A stretch of 35,891 nt of DNA from Eubacteriales Family XIII. Incertae Sedis bacterium. Lineage in GTDB: Bacteria > Bacillota > Clostridia > Peptostreptococcales > Anaerovoracaceae. The notes beneath the pieces are model-generated. The model ran no database searches, was not told where the DNA came from, and saw only the letters and a list, made by a program, of their open reading frames with translations. The stretch lies in contig JAITOE010000146.1 of the NCBI GenBank assembly GCA_031290135.1, forward strand, positions 1 through 35,891. The letters are read 5' to 3'. The position numbers were made by a program, and so were the translations under genes. Position 1 is the first letter of the stretch; each line of letters starts with the position of its first letter. This document shows, piece after piece, positions 18,701 to 29,199 of this stretch.

Positions 18701-19660
18701 GCTGGCTGAGGCGTCGTTGTACAGGATGTCCACGCCCGGCGTCTCTTCAAAATTGAAATACCAGTACCCGGCGTCGTAGGCGTCCGTCGCGTCCGCGTCC
18801 CCGTCGATCACCGCGTAGGAGGGCATCCCCACATGGCCCAAGGCCGGGAGCGCGGGCTTGTTTTTCATGTTGAACAGGATGTAGCAGATGCCGTAGCGGC
18901 TGTTGCTTGCAGTCTTCGCCTGATCTTCGAACTGCTGTGCGGTCAGCGGGAGCATCAGGCGTACAGTTCTTGCCGTATCCAACCTGCCGTCGTCGTCGAA
19001 GTAGCCCTCCATGTAGACAACTTCTTTGTTCGGAACGGTGAGGAAGTAACGCTCGGAAAAGGCCGTGACGGAAAGAACGACCGTTTCCGACCTTGCGCTG
19101 GCCCGCACCGCGTCTTTGTCCACGTAACTGCTGGTGTAATCATTCCAGTTTTGGTACATGGCGGGATAATTGTACCTCATCTCTCCATACAAATCCGTCC
19201 AGGCGTAGGTGTCCGCGGCATCATATCCGTCGTCGTCGATTTCCCAGAAAGACACCTGATCGTCATTTTCGAAGCGCAGGGGGGACGTAGAGACCGCGGG
19301 CAAGCCGGAATTCGCTTTCGCGTAGTCCAGAAACTGCTCCACGGAAAAGCCCTGCGCCTCCTGGTGTACCACCGTGGGGTACTGATCCAAGATGGAGTAA
19401 TTATGCACCCGTCCGATGCTGGCGAAATTTGCGTTTAAATAGTCCAGCATGTCTTCCACGGCCAGGCGGGTGACCAGGACGTCGTCCCCCTGCGCGTTCC
19501 GCGCGTAGATGAGGACGTTCTTTACGGAATCCCCTGCGGCCAGGCTGCCTTTCGCGCTGGCTTCCTGGGGCGCCCAGAGGAGCGACGGCGCGGCCAGCGC
19601 CAGAACCAAGAATGCCAAGAGGATGTGGCGGAGCGTTTTCTTTCCTTGTGTCATTGTCAT
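15734..19660 (-). CDS. Dockerin protein: SUOX-like N-domain, GLUG-like repeats, purple-acid-phosphatase-like N-domain and calcineurin-like metallophosphatase
   Basis: VKNVLIYARNAQGDDVLVTRLAVEDMLDYLNANFASIG...YPTVVHQEAQGFSVEQFLDYAK; repeats such as GGIAGEAHGTQITDSANYADI; metallophosphatase motifs VGDINP, GGDAVENG, GNHESN, HHPAYPH, VGHQHVYSR; C-terminal DVNGDGRTDETDVTAVK...DMNGDGTIDVRDAQLIRRAL. Confidence 0.88.
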   Translation of the reverse strand: MTMTQGKKTLRHILLAFLVLALAAPSLLWAPQEASAKGSLAAGDSVKNVLIYARNAQGDDVLVTRLAVEDMLDYLNANFASIGRVHNYSILDQYPTVVHQEAQGFSVEQFLDYAKANSGLPAVSTSPLRFENDDQVSFWEIDDDGYDAADTYAWTDLYGEMRYNYPAMYQNWNDYTSSYVDKDAVRASARSETVVLSVTAFSERYFLTVPNKEVVYMEGYFDDDGRLDTARTVRLMLPLTAQQFEDQAKTASNSRYGICYILFNMKNKPALPALGHVGMPSYAVIDGDADATDAYDAGYWYFNFEETPGVDILYNDASASSYMPTALYAGEAVKIRKDGNKTVSFNFRAVREGYTDEGVMVANSDHSEDLGEAEEVPAGAEHAWDGTAANTAWYDAGASAYEISTGAELAGLASLVNGGNSFAGKTVKLTADIHLNGHPWSGIGTVGSADASGAAFSGSFDGQGHAVSGLPAKKAGQVLVYAGFFGKTVDATLKNLTLRGSLAATSAAYAGVFVGYADGGRIENCVNRVQVETAFENGSVGGIAGEAHGTQITDSANYADITSRSLAAGLVAAGDATIERSFNYGTLAGGESLGAAYGLAGAASAVTDSANFGDVAAARTAGLVGAQTGAVRGSVNFGRLSGEKASGLVESLSGSLTDSYNAGTLSAAQSFGLAGTLLSGTAVTRSFDYSGNPLFGEKTGTQTFDSVYYLGEQGSPAELAGSTEDLAGVEPHWQSWFFGNEALGQTALKNWNSAGNGTTDGYFVKNEGAYPALHWQRKDLRVTAEPAEAQLTLRNAFDTAQTPSGDGTYALMLGEIYTATAAAEGWLPQTLTFRLTDQEAIAFRLDRDLINTDKPRGIVLSLTGDPKTEIGVVWSLPAGGADGTQQVQYLPETAYSGDASFAGAASVAAAAKTLGGRIHYEAKVTGLSPGTSYRYRVGGGDAWSEASSFTTEPDIMGGFSFLYVGDINPAVPETEYPLWGSLLEKAYEENPEIAFGIQGGDAVENGQSLSEWEWLIAYAQSIFDKIPLAPVIGNHESNAPDGSGKAPLFLDNFNLAQNGPEEFKEEFYSFDYGDAHFTVLNSWTLSDEQKILNSAGAVIDQARMDRITAWIEADLAAAKDAKFRIISLHHPAYPHVTDKVSAAVRQYWLPLFEAGGVDLALVGHQHVYSRTHPLTNGVMDHENGITWVMGNSGKKFYYSADGTYSDKLLFGVENYQIVDVRGNTLSLRTYDRDGMLLDSFTMQSRTGAEEPDRTDVNGDGRTDETDVTAVKNAVLRGGAYNAAYDMNGDGTIDVRDAQLIRRALQEAS

Positions 19661-19693
19661 AAACAGACCTCCAAAATATTGTGCGTACCGCGT

Positions 19694-21247
19694 TTACAAA
19701 GCTGCCGCGCGGGCGATCAGGATGATGTCTTTCATGGTAATCACGCCGTCGTCGTCCATGTCCGCCGCCGCTTTTTGCGCCTCCGTGAGGGTTCCCCCGG
19801 CTAAGATGCTCTGCGCCGCAAACAGCGCGTCCGCGACGGTGGCGTGGCCGGTTCCGAGCAGATCCCCGCTGCCGGGCGCGCCGGGCGTACCGGGTTCTTC
19901 GGGATCGGTGATGCCGGCCTGCCATGCCAGAATGGGATAGCCGTTGTTGACGCCGTTCTCGTCTTTCACGAAGCCGCTGCCGGTTCCGCTGAGTTCCGTG
20001 ATGAAGGCGTCGGCCTTCATCTCGCTTGCCGTCTTCTCATATATGACGTCCCGCGAGCTGGCGCTCCAGATGCCGTAGGGGGCGGAGCCTTCCAGCCAGT
20101 AGCAGTTCACGAAGCTGCCGCCGGCGTTGGTGCCCAGCGCCACTGCGAACGTGTCCCTGCCGGCGCTGACGGTGCCGACGTTGTAGCAGTTGGTCACGGA
20201 GATTTCGTTGCCTGCGGCGATGCCGCCCGTGATGAATGCGCCGCTGTTGGCGACGCTGCCCGCGTTGTAGCAGTTGTTGATCCTGCCGCCGTTCCAGGCC
20301 GCGCCCGCGATGCCGCCCGTGCCTTTGGCGTCCGTTCCGTGGATCTCCGCGAAGTTGGCGCAGTTTTCAATGATGCCGCCGACGGAGCCGTCCCCGTTGT
20401 TGTATGATGTCTTTCCGATCTTGCCCACGATGCCGCCCACGCTGCGCCGCGCGGAAATGTAGCCGTCCACGCTGAGGTTGCGCACGCTGGGGTTCACGGG
20501 GCGCATCTCTACGGGGTCGCTGTCATGTACGCCGAGGCGCCCGATGAGGCCCACGGACTGGGATTCTTTGTAGGGTTCCGGGTTGGAGCCGCTGGGGTTC
20601 ATGGAGGCGCGTTCGCAGTAGATGTTGTAGATCTTATGCCCCTGGCCGTCCAAGTTTCCGCAGAAAGAGGAACTCAGCAGGGTGCTGCTGTCATTCAGCT
20701 GCATGGAATACTGCCCGCCTATGGGCATGTAGTTCGGTCCCGCCCACACGCCGCCCGTTTCATATCCGCCCATGTCCAGATCCGCGTCGATGTAAATGGT
20801 TTTGCCGTTAAAGTCGTCTATGCCGTACCAGTAGCCGTCGCTGGCGCCGCCGACGAAGGTACCCGTCACATAGTCCGGGTTGCCCAGCAGCGGCGCGCCT
20901 TCATTATATATGCCGTTGACGATGGCCGCCACGCCCGCCAGCTGCGCCGGGGTCTGGATGTGGAAGCTCGTGGCCTCGGCGCTGTACCAGGTGACGTCCA
21001 CGGTTCCGTTCCATATGGCGTCGTTGTAGGTGTTCAGCGGAGAGATGGCGAACGGGGCTGCCGCCTCCGCCGGTTCCGTTTCTTCTATTATTATGGATTC
21101 AGTTATTATGCCTTCAGCCGCGTCGTCCGCGAAGGCGGGCGGAACCCAGGCGATGGTGGAAATCACCATGCAAAGTCCCAATAAAGCCAACATACCTGTG
21201 CGGACGCTTCTTTTCGCTGTCCATGTCATGTCTTTCCCATGTTTCAT
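19694..21247 (-). CDS. Secreted GLUG-repeat protein with (partly degenerate) dockerin
   Basis: Signal peptide; SFCGNLDGQGHKIYNIYC, VGGIVGKIGKT...GGIIENCANFAEIHG, GGIAGAAWNGGRINNCYNAGSV; C-terminal GTGHATVADALFAAQSILAGGTLTEAQKAAADMDDDGVITMKDIILIARAAAL. Confidence 0.82.
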   Translation of the reverse strand: MKHGKDMTWTAKRSVRTGMLALLGLCMVISTIAWVPPAFADDAAEGIITESIIIEETEPAEAAAPFAISPLNTYNDAIWNGTVDVTWYSAEATSFHIQTPAQLAGVAAIVNGIYNEGAPLLGNPDYVTGTFVGGASDGYWYGIDDFNGKTIYIDADLDMGGYETGGVWAGPNYMPIGGQYSMQLNDSSTLLSSSFCGNLDGQGHKIYNIYCERASMNPSGSNPEPYKESQSVGLIGRLGVHDSDPVEMRPVNPSVRNLSVDGYISARRSVGGIVGKIGKTSYNNGDGSVGGIIENCANFAEIHGTDAKGTGGIAGAAWNGGRINNCYNAGSVANSGAFITGGIAAGNEISVTNCYNVGTVSAGRDTFAVALGTNAGGSFVNCYWLEGSAPYGIWSASSRDVIYEKTASEMKADAFITELSGTGSGFVKDENGVNNGYPILAWQAGITDPEEPGTPGAPGSGDLLGTGHATVADALFAAQSILAGGTLTEAQKAAADMDDDGVITMKDIILIARAAAL

Positions 21248-21730
21248 AGTGGCGCAACTCCTTTTTTTCGTAAGCCGGTATCCCCTGCTCCCCGCAATGA
21301 CGATACTCCAAAATAACGTATGCTCCGCGAACCGTTTTTGTCACTTTTCTCGTTTTCGCCTCATCCCGCCCTCCTTTTTTGCATTTTGTTGCATTTGCAG
21401 TCTGTTTTGTCCGTTTTTCATGCATCTTTCAAATGTGAGTATAGCACAATGTCAAAAAAAATGTTGTCGGATATCCATCACTTTTGGGTTTTTTTGAAGG
21501 TTTTTTTTTAATTTCCATGATATGTAAAATTTAGGCGGTTTTTTCGCATATTATATCCCTTTTTTTGAATTATTTCCCTTTTAATGTTTAAATTCTATCA
21601 TATATTTTCACGTTTTACTCATTTTTCGCATTTCAGACCTCGTTGACTTATGGCATTTTTTTGTATATAATGATGAAAGACTTCCAAAAACAGCAGGTAC
21701 ATGCAAACATAGGAGGAGGACGGCTGCGGC

Positions 21731-22561
21731 ATGAAAAAGAAGGGCTACGGTCTGGCATACGATGCCTTCAGCATGGCGGACGACGCCGTTGGCGCGACGG
21801 ATGACGGCAGCCACCGGAGCGGAGAAAACCGCGGCGCGACATATGATGAGAGTTACACCGCAGACGCCTTGGAGCAATGCTATTACGGACGGTCACATCT
21901 GATCAACGCGAAGCTGTTCAACGGCTTCACCGAGGATGAGTTGGACGTGCTTTTTTCCACTGTCAGAATCTCGCCGCAGCTTTTTCGCCGCAAGGAAGCG
22001 CTGATCCTCCAGGGGGAAAGGGCTCCTGGCATTGTCATCATAGAAAGCGGGACGGTATTCAGCGAAAAAACGCATTTTGACGGCTCCAGCCCCCGCCTGA
22101 TGCATGTGTACCATTCGCTGGACGTCATCCTCGCGGATGCTTATTTTTCTGACTTACGGACATCCCCGACGTCCATCGTCGGCGCCAACACCGGGCAGTT
22201 TGTATGGATATCCGGCCTTGAATCCATCTTGCAAAAGAACGGCGCCCCGCCGCGCCTGCTGCCCATACAGCACCAGTTCATGCAAAACGTCGCCTCCATC
22301 CTTGCCGATGAAACCATACGGGCCAATAACCGCACGGACGCGGTGGCGCACCACAAGGTACGCGACCAGGTCCTGACATACCTGAGCAACGTCACGGAGC
22401 GCAAGGGCAGCCTCACGGTGGACATCGGCATGGTGCAGAGCGAGCTGGCGCACTACTTGGGCGTCTCCCGCGCAACCCTCTCGGTGGAGCTGCACCGCAT
22501 GCGCGAGGACGGGCTGATTGACTACAAAGGCAAGGTTTATACGCTGCTTAGATGGAAATAG
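21731..22561 (+). CDS. Crp/Fnr-family transcriptional regulator
   Basis: cNMP-binding-like domain (LFNGFTEDELDVLFSTVRISPQLFRRKEALILQGERAPGIVIIESGTV) and C-terminal winged HTH (VQSELAHYLGVSRATLSVELHRMREDGLIDYKGKVYTLL); AGGAGGA RBS. Confidence 0.87.
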   Translation: MKKKGYGLAYDAFSMADDAVGATDDGSHRSGENRGATYDESYTADALEQCYYGRSHLINAKLFNGFTEDELDVLFSTVRISPQLFRRKEALILQGERAPGIVIIESGTVFSEKTHFDGSSPRLMHVYHSLDVILADAYFSDLRTSPTSIVGANTGQFVWISGLESILQKNGAPPRLLPIQHQFMQNVASILADETIRANNRTDAVAHHKVRDQVLTYLSNVTERKGSLTVDIGMVQSELAHYLGVSRATLSVELHRMREDGLIDYKGKVYTLLRWK

Positions 22562-22605
22562 GGAAATCAGGGAAGCCGCCGGGTTCGGCGGGTAGGGGGA
22601 AGAGG

Positions 22606-24432
22606 ATGTTTGCCAAGGTTCCCGCGGAATACCGCGAACAATTTCATACGCAGATTTTAGAAGACAACGTCCGGCGGATGCATGTTTTTTCGATTTACAT
22701 CATCGTCCTTCAGGTTGTCCTGAACATCATCAACATCGTCAAACCCAGCGACACGCAGTCCAGCGACATCATGGTCTATGTCTCGCTGTCCCTGTTCACC
22801 CTTTTGGTCGGCATCGTTTTCGCCATCTTGTTCGGACTGGCAAAAAAAGGAAAATTTAAAAGCCTCGCGCTCAAACGCGGCATGGTGCTGACGCTCCTTT
22901 ACCTGTACACCGTCATCCAAATGACTTTCTGCACCCTGAACATCATCTCCACCGGGGGAATCAACAGCTATATCATCGGCATCCTGATCATCGGGCTTGC
23001 GCCCATCATCCGCCCCTTGCAGAGCATCCTCAGCATCGCGGCCTGCTTTGCCTATGTCCTGCTTGCGATATACACGCGGCGCGACGTCTCGCAGACCTGG
23101 GACTCCATCATCCTGACGGACACCTGGACCAACCTGATCATCATCACCGCGCTGACCGCCTGCATCTCCGTCTTCATCTATGCCATGTACGTCGCGAATT
23201 TCCTCAAAAGCATGGAGCTGCAGAAATGGGGCGAACATCTGGAAGCCACGGTGCGCGAACGCACAAAGGCGCTGGAAGAAAAAACCGAAGCCGCGCAGGT
23301 GGCCTCCCGCGCGAAAAGCGAATTTTTGGCGCGCATGAGCCATGAAATCCGCACGCCGCTGAACGCCATCATCGGCATGGCGCAGATTGTGCGGAAGGCC
23401 GCGGTTTCCGACAAGGCCCGTCTTTCCGTCGATGAAATCACCATCGCCTCCAAGCATCTGTTGGACATCCTCAACGACGTCTTGGACATGTCCAACATCG
23501 AATCCGGGAAACTGGAGCTCGCCCGCGAACCTTTCGCGCTGCGCGCCGCCATGGAAGAGGTCGTCCACATCATCTCGCCGCGCTGCCAGGAGAAACAGAT
23601 TTCTTTCACCCAGAATGCCTCCGAAGCGCCGAACCTGCGCGTAATCGGCGACAAGCTGCGCTTACGGCAGGTTTTGATCAACATTTTGGACAATTCGGTC
23701 AAATATACGCCGGCCCGCGGAGCGATCAGCCTGCGGATCACGGCGGCGGAGGAAGGGGGAAACCGAACCAGGGTTTCGTTTGCCGTGACGGACGACGGCA
23801 TCGGCATGAACGAAGAACAGATTTCGAAGCTGTTTACGGCTTTTGAACATATCGACCGCAGCAGCGCCGCCCGTTTGGGCGGGATAGGACTGGGGCTTGC
23901 CATCAGCCAGAACCTTGTGAACCGGATGGGCGGGCAGATTGCGGTGCAAAGCGAGCCGGGGAAAGGCTCCTCCTTTGTTTTTTCCGTCGTGCTGGAGCAT
24001 ATGGCGGAAACGGACGCCGGGTGGGACACGGGCGGCGCCGCGCCGGATTTGAGCGGCAAGCGCATTTTAATTGTCGAGGACATTGAGATAAACCGTATGA
24101 TCCTGATCGAGCTGCTGGAAGACACCCACGCGGAGATGGAGGAGGCGGAAGACGGGCTGCTGGCGCTTGAAAAGTTCGCGGCCTCGCCCGAAGGGTATTA
24201 TGATTTCATTTTCATGGACATCCAGATGCCGAACATGGACGGCTACGACTGCACGCGGGCCATACGCGCCCTGCCCCGCGCCGACGCGGCGACGGTTCCC
24301 ATCATCGCCATGTCCGCGAACGCGTACCAGGAGGACATCGACAAATCCATCCTGTCAGGCATGGGCGGCCACCTGGCCAAGCCCGTAGACTTGGACATGG
24401 TGTTCCGCATGCTTTTTGAGAAGATACGGTAG
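22606..24432 (+). CDS. Membrane hybrid sensor histidine kinase with C-terminal receiver domain
   Basis: Multiple N-terminal TM segments; MSHEIRTPLNAIIGMAQI (H box), DNSVKYTPARGAISL (N box), DDGIGMNEEQ, GGIGLGLAISQNLV (G boxes); receiver ILIVEDIEINRMILIELLEDTHAE...YDFIFMDIQMPNMDGYDCTRAIR...AMSANAY...LAKPVD. Start chosen at 22606 for its GGGGAAGAGG RBS; the track start 22552 overlaps the regulator by 10 nt. Confidence 0.92.
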   Translation: MFAKVPAEYREQFHTQILEDNVRRMHVFSIYIIVLQVVLNIINIVKPSDTQSSDIMVYVSLSLFTLLVGIVFAILFGLAKKGKFKSLALKRGMVLTLLYLYTVIQMTFCTLNIISTGGINSYIIGILIIGLAPIIRPLQSILSIAACFAYVLLAIYTRRDVSQTWDSIILTDTWTNLIIITALTACISVFIYAMYVANFLKSMELQKWGEHLEATVRERTKALEEKTEAAQVASRAKSEFLARMSHEIRTPLNAIIGMAQIVRKAAVSDKARLSVDEITIASKHLLDILNDVLDMSNIESGKLELAREPFALRAAMEEVVHIISPRCQEKQISFTQNASEAPNLRVIGDKLRLRQVLINILDNSVKYTPARGAISLRITAAEEGGNRTRVSFAVTDDGIGMNEEQISKLFTAFEHIDRSSAARLGGIGLGLAISQNLVNRMGGQIAVQSEPGKGSSFVFSVVLEHMAETDAGWDTGGAAPDLSGKRILIVEDIEINRMILIELLEDTHAEMEEAEDGLLALEKFAASPEGYYDFIFMDIQMPNMDGYDCTRAIRALPRADAATVPIIAMSANAYQEDIDKSILSGMGGHLAKPVDLDMVFRMLFEKIR

Positions 24433-24466
24433 GGGGGCAAGGGACAACGGGTTCCGTCACCAAACT

Positions 24467-24593
24467 GAACGAATCTACCCAGCTGCGGGGCGGGCGTCAT
24501 ATCCTCCGTCATTGCGAGGGTCGCGAAGCAATCCAGTGCGCAGTATGGATTGCTTCGTCGCTTCGCTCCTCGCAACGACAAAGGACGTAGCGG
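24467..24593 (+). repeat. 127-bp dispersed element, copy A
   Basis: GAACGAATCTACCCAGCTGCGGGGCGGGCGTCATATCCTCCGTCATTGCGAG...GGATTGCTTCGTCGCTTCGCTCCTCGCAACGACAAAGGACGTAGCGG; reverse complement of 31244-31370 with about 5 mismatches. Confidence 0.9.
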
Positions 24594-24609
24594 CGTCCCG
24601 CAACAGTAA

Positions 24610-26145
<1,536 letters not shown>

Positions 26146-26151
26146 GATACG

Positions 26152-26904
26152 TCACACGGCGGCTTCTATGATCCGGATCAGGTCCTCCGGCTTCAGGCTG
26201 GCGCCGCCGACCAATGCCCCGTCTACATTCGCCTTGCTGAAAATCTCGCGGGCGTTGTCCGGCTTCACGCTGCCGCCGTACTGCACGCGCAGGCTGTCCG
26301 CCGCCGCGCCGCCATACAGCCCGGCGGCCGTTTTCCGGATGAAGGCGCACATCTCCTCCGCCTGTTCCGGCGTGGCCGTGCGCCCCGTGCCGATGGCCCA
26401 GATAGGTTCATACGCCACCACGAGCGTTCCCGCCTGCGCGGCGGTCAGGCCCGCCAGATCCTTTTTCAGCTGCGTTTCCACCACCGTGCATGCCTGTCCC
26501 GCGTCGCGCTGTTCCAGCTTTTCCCCGACGCAAAGAATGGGCGCGATATGGTGCGCGAAGAGCGCATGCAGTTTTTTGTTCACCGTTTCGTCCGTTTCCG
26601 CAAAATATTCGCGGCGCTCCGAATGTCCGATGATGGTGTAGTCCACGCCGATTTCCACGAGCATGGCGGGCGATATTTCGCCGGTGTAGGCGCCCTCTTC
26701 CTCGAAGTGCGCGTTTTGCGCCCCCAGCCGCACCGCCGTCCCGTCAAAGGCGGCTTTCAGCGCCGCCAGCTGCGTGAAAGGGGCGCACACGCCCGCCTCC
26801 GCCGCCTCTTCTTTATATAGTTTTTTGAACGCGGCGGCAAAGGCCAGCGCCTCCGCCGTCGTTTTGTACATCTTCCAGTTCCCGATGATTATTTTTTTTC
26901 TCAT
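26152..26904 (-). CDS. tpiA: Triosephosphate isomerase
   Basis: MRKKIIIGNWKMYKT...YTIIGHSERREYFAETDETVNKK...VVAYEPIWAIGTGRTATPEQAEEM...LRVQYGGSVKPDNAREI. Confidence 0.98.
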   Translation of the reverse strand: MRKKIIIGNWKMYKTTAEALAFAAAFKKLYKEEAAEAGVCAPFTQLAALKAAFDGTAVRLGAQNAHFEEEGAYTGEISPAMLVEIGVDYTIIGHSERREYFAETDETVNKKLHALFAHHIAPILCVGEKLEQRDAGQACTVVETQLKKDLAGLTAAQAGTLVVAYEPIWAIGTGRTATPEQAEEMCAFIRKTAAGLYGGAAADSLRVQYGGSVKPDNAREIFSKANVDGALVGGASLKPEDLIRIIEAAV

Positions 26905-28092
26905 TTATTTATCCTCTATTACGGCGATTCCCGGCAGGATCTTCCCTTCCAGGAATTCCAAGGACGCCCCGCCGCCGGTGGAAATGTGCGACATCTTGCC
27001 TGCTAAGCCGAACTGCTCCACCGCCGCCGCCGAATCGCCGCCGCCGATGACAGTCACGGCGTCCGACGCCGCCAGCGCTTCCGCCAGCGACCGGGTGCCC
27101 TGCGCGAAATTCGGCATTTCAAAAACGCCCATGGGGCCGTTCCATATGACCGTGCCCGCCGAAGCCACCGCCTCCGCGAAGCGCTTGACGCTCTTCGGGC
27201 CTATGTCCAGCCCCATCCACCCCGGCGGCAGCTTATCCGCGTCAAAATACGCGGATTCGGCTTCGTTGTCAAAGGCGCGCGCCGCTTTCATGTCCTCCGG
27301 CAGGAGCAGGGAAACGCCCTTTTCCTTCGCTTTTTTCTCCAAGGAGGCCGCCAGTTCCAGATTTTTTTCGTCCAAAATTGAGCTTCCCGTCTCATAGCCC
27401 CTGGCCTTGAAGAAGGTATAGGCCATCCCGCCGCCGATGATGAGGCCGTCCACCTTCCCCAGAAGGTTTTCGATGACGGAGATCTTGTCGCCCACCTTCG
27501 CGCCGCCCAGAATGGCAAGGAGCGGGTGCCTGGGGTGTTCGATCGCTTCGCCGAGGAACTGCACTTCCTTTTCGATGAGAAAGCCCGACACGGCCGGGAG
27601 ATAGTCCGCGATTCCCGCCGTGGACGCGTGCGCCCTGTGCGCCGTGCCGAAAGCGTCGTTGACATAGATGTCCGCCAGCCCCGCAAGCTCCTTTGAAAAG
27701 GCCGCGTCGTTTTTCGTTTCGCCCTTGCGGAAGCGCAGGTTTTCAAGCAGCAGCGCCTGGCCGGGCGCGAGCGCTTCCGCCGCCGCCCATACCGCGTCGT
27801 CCACCACGTCCGGCGAGCTGACAAAAACCACGGGCTGCCCCAGATGCACGGACAGGCGTTCCGCCACGGGTTTCAGCGTGTATTTCATGTCCGGCTCGCC
27901 GTCCGGCCGCCCCATGTGCGACATGAGGATGAGCTTCGCCCCCTGCCCCGCCAGATAGCGGAGGGTCGGCAGGGAGGCCGTGATGCGCGTTTCGTCCGTG
28001 ATTTTCCCCTGTTCGTCAATCGGAACGTTGAAATCGCAGCGGACGATGACGCGCTTGCCTTTCACGTCGATGTCTTTGATCGTCTTTTTCAT
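26905..28092 (-). CDS. pgk: Phosphoglycerate kinase
   Basis: [25 protein letters not shown]...[24 protein letters not shown]...[14 protein letters not shown]...GGAKVGDKI...[17 protein letters not shown]...GGGDSAAAV. Confidence 0.98.
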   Translation of the reverse strand: MKKTIKDIDVKGKRVIVRCDFNVPIDEQGKITDETRITASLPTLRYLAGQGAKLILMSHMGRPDGEPDMKYTLKPVAERLSVHLGQPVVFVSSPDVVDDAVWAAAEALAPGQALLLENLRFRKGETKNDAAFSKELAGLADIYVNDAFGTAHRAHASTAGIADYLPAVSGFLIEKEVQFLGEAIEHPRHPLLAILGGAKVGDKISVIENLLGKVDGLIIGGGMAYTFFKARGYETGSSILDEKNLELAASLEKKAKEKGVSLLLPEDMKAARAFDNEAESAYFDADKLPPGWMGLDIGPKSVKRFAEAVASAGTVIWNGPMGVFEMPNFAQGTRSLAEALAASDAVTVIGGGDSAAAVEQFGLAGKMSHISTGGGASLEFLEGKILPGIAVIEDK

Positions 28093-28096
28093 AGGT

Positions 28097-29125
<1,029 letters not shown>

Positions 29126-29199
29126 TTATGGCCCCGTCCGCCAAGCCTTTTCCGGCGGCCGCTGCGCAATCCATAGAACGTTATGCGAATATAGTGATA

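Noticed and set aside
1-21247. Cellulosome for plant-polysaccharide degradation
   Set aside because: Cohesins, dockerins and SLH are present but no glycoside hydrolase, CBM or esterase of cellulosomal type is recognisable in the window.
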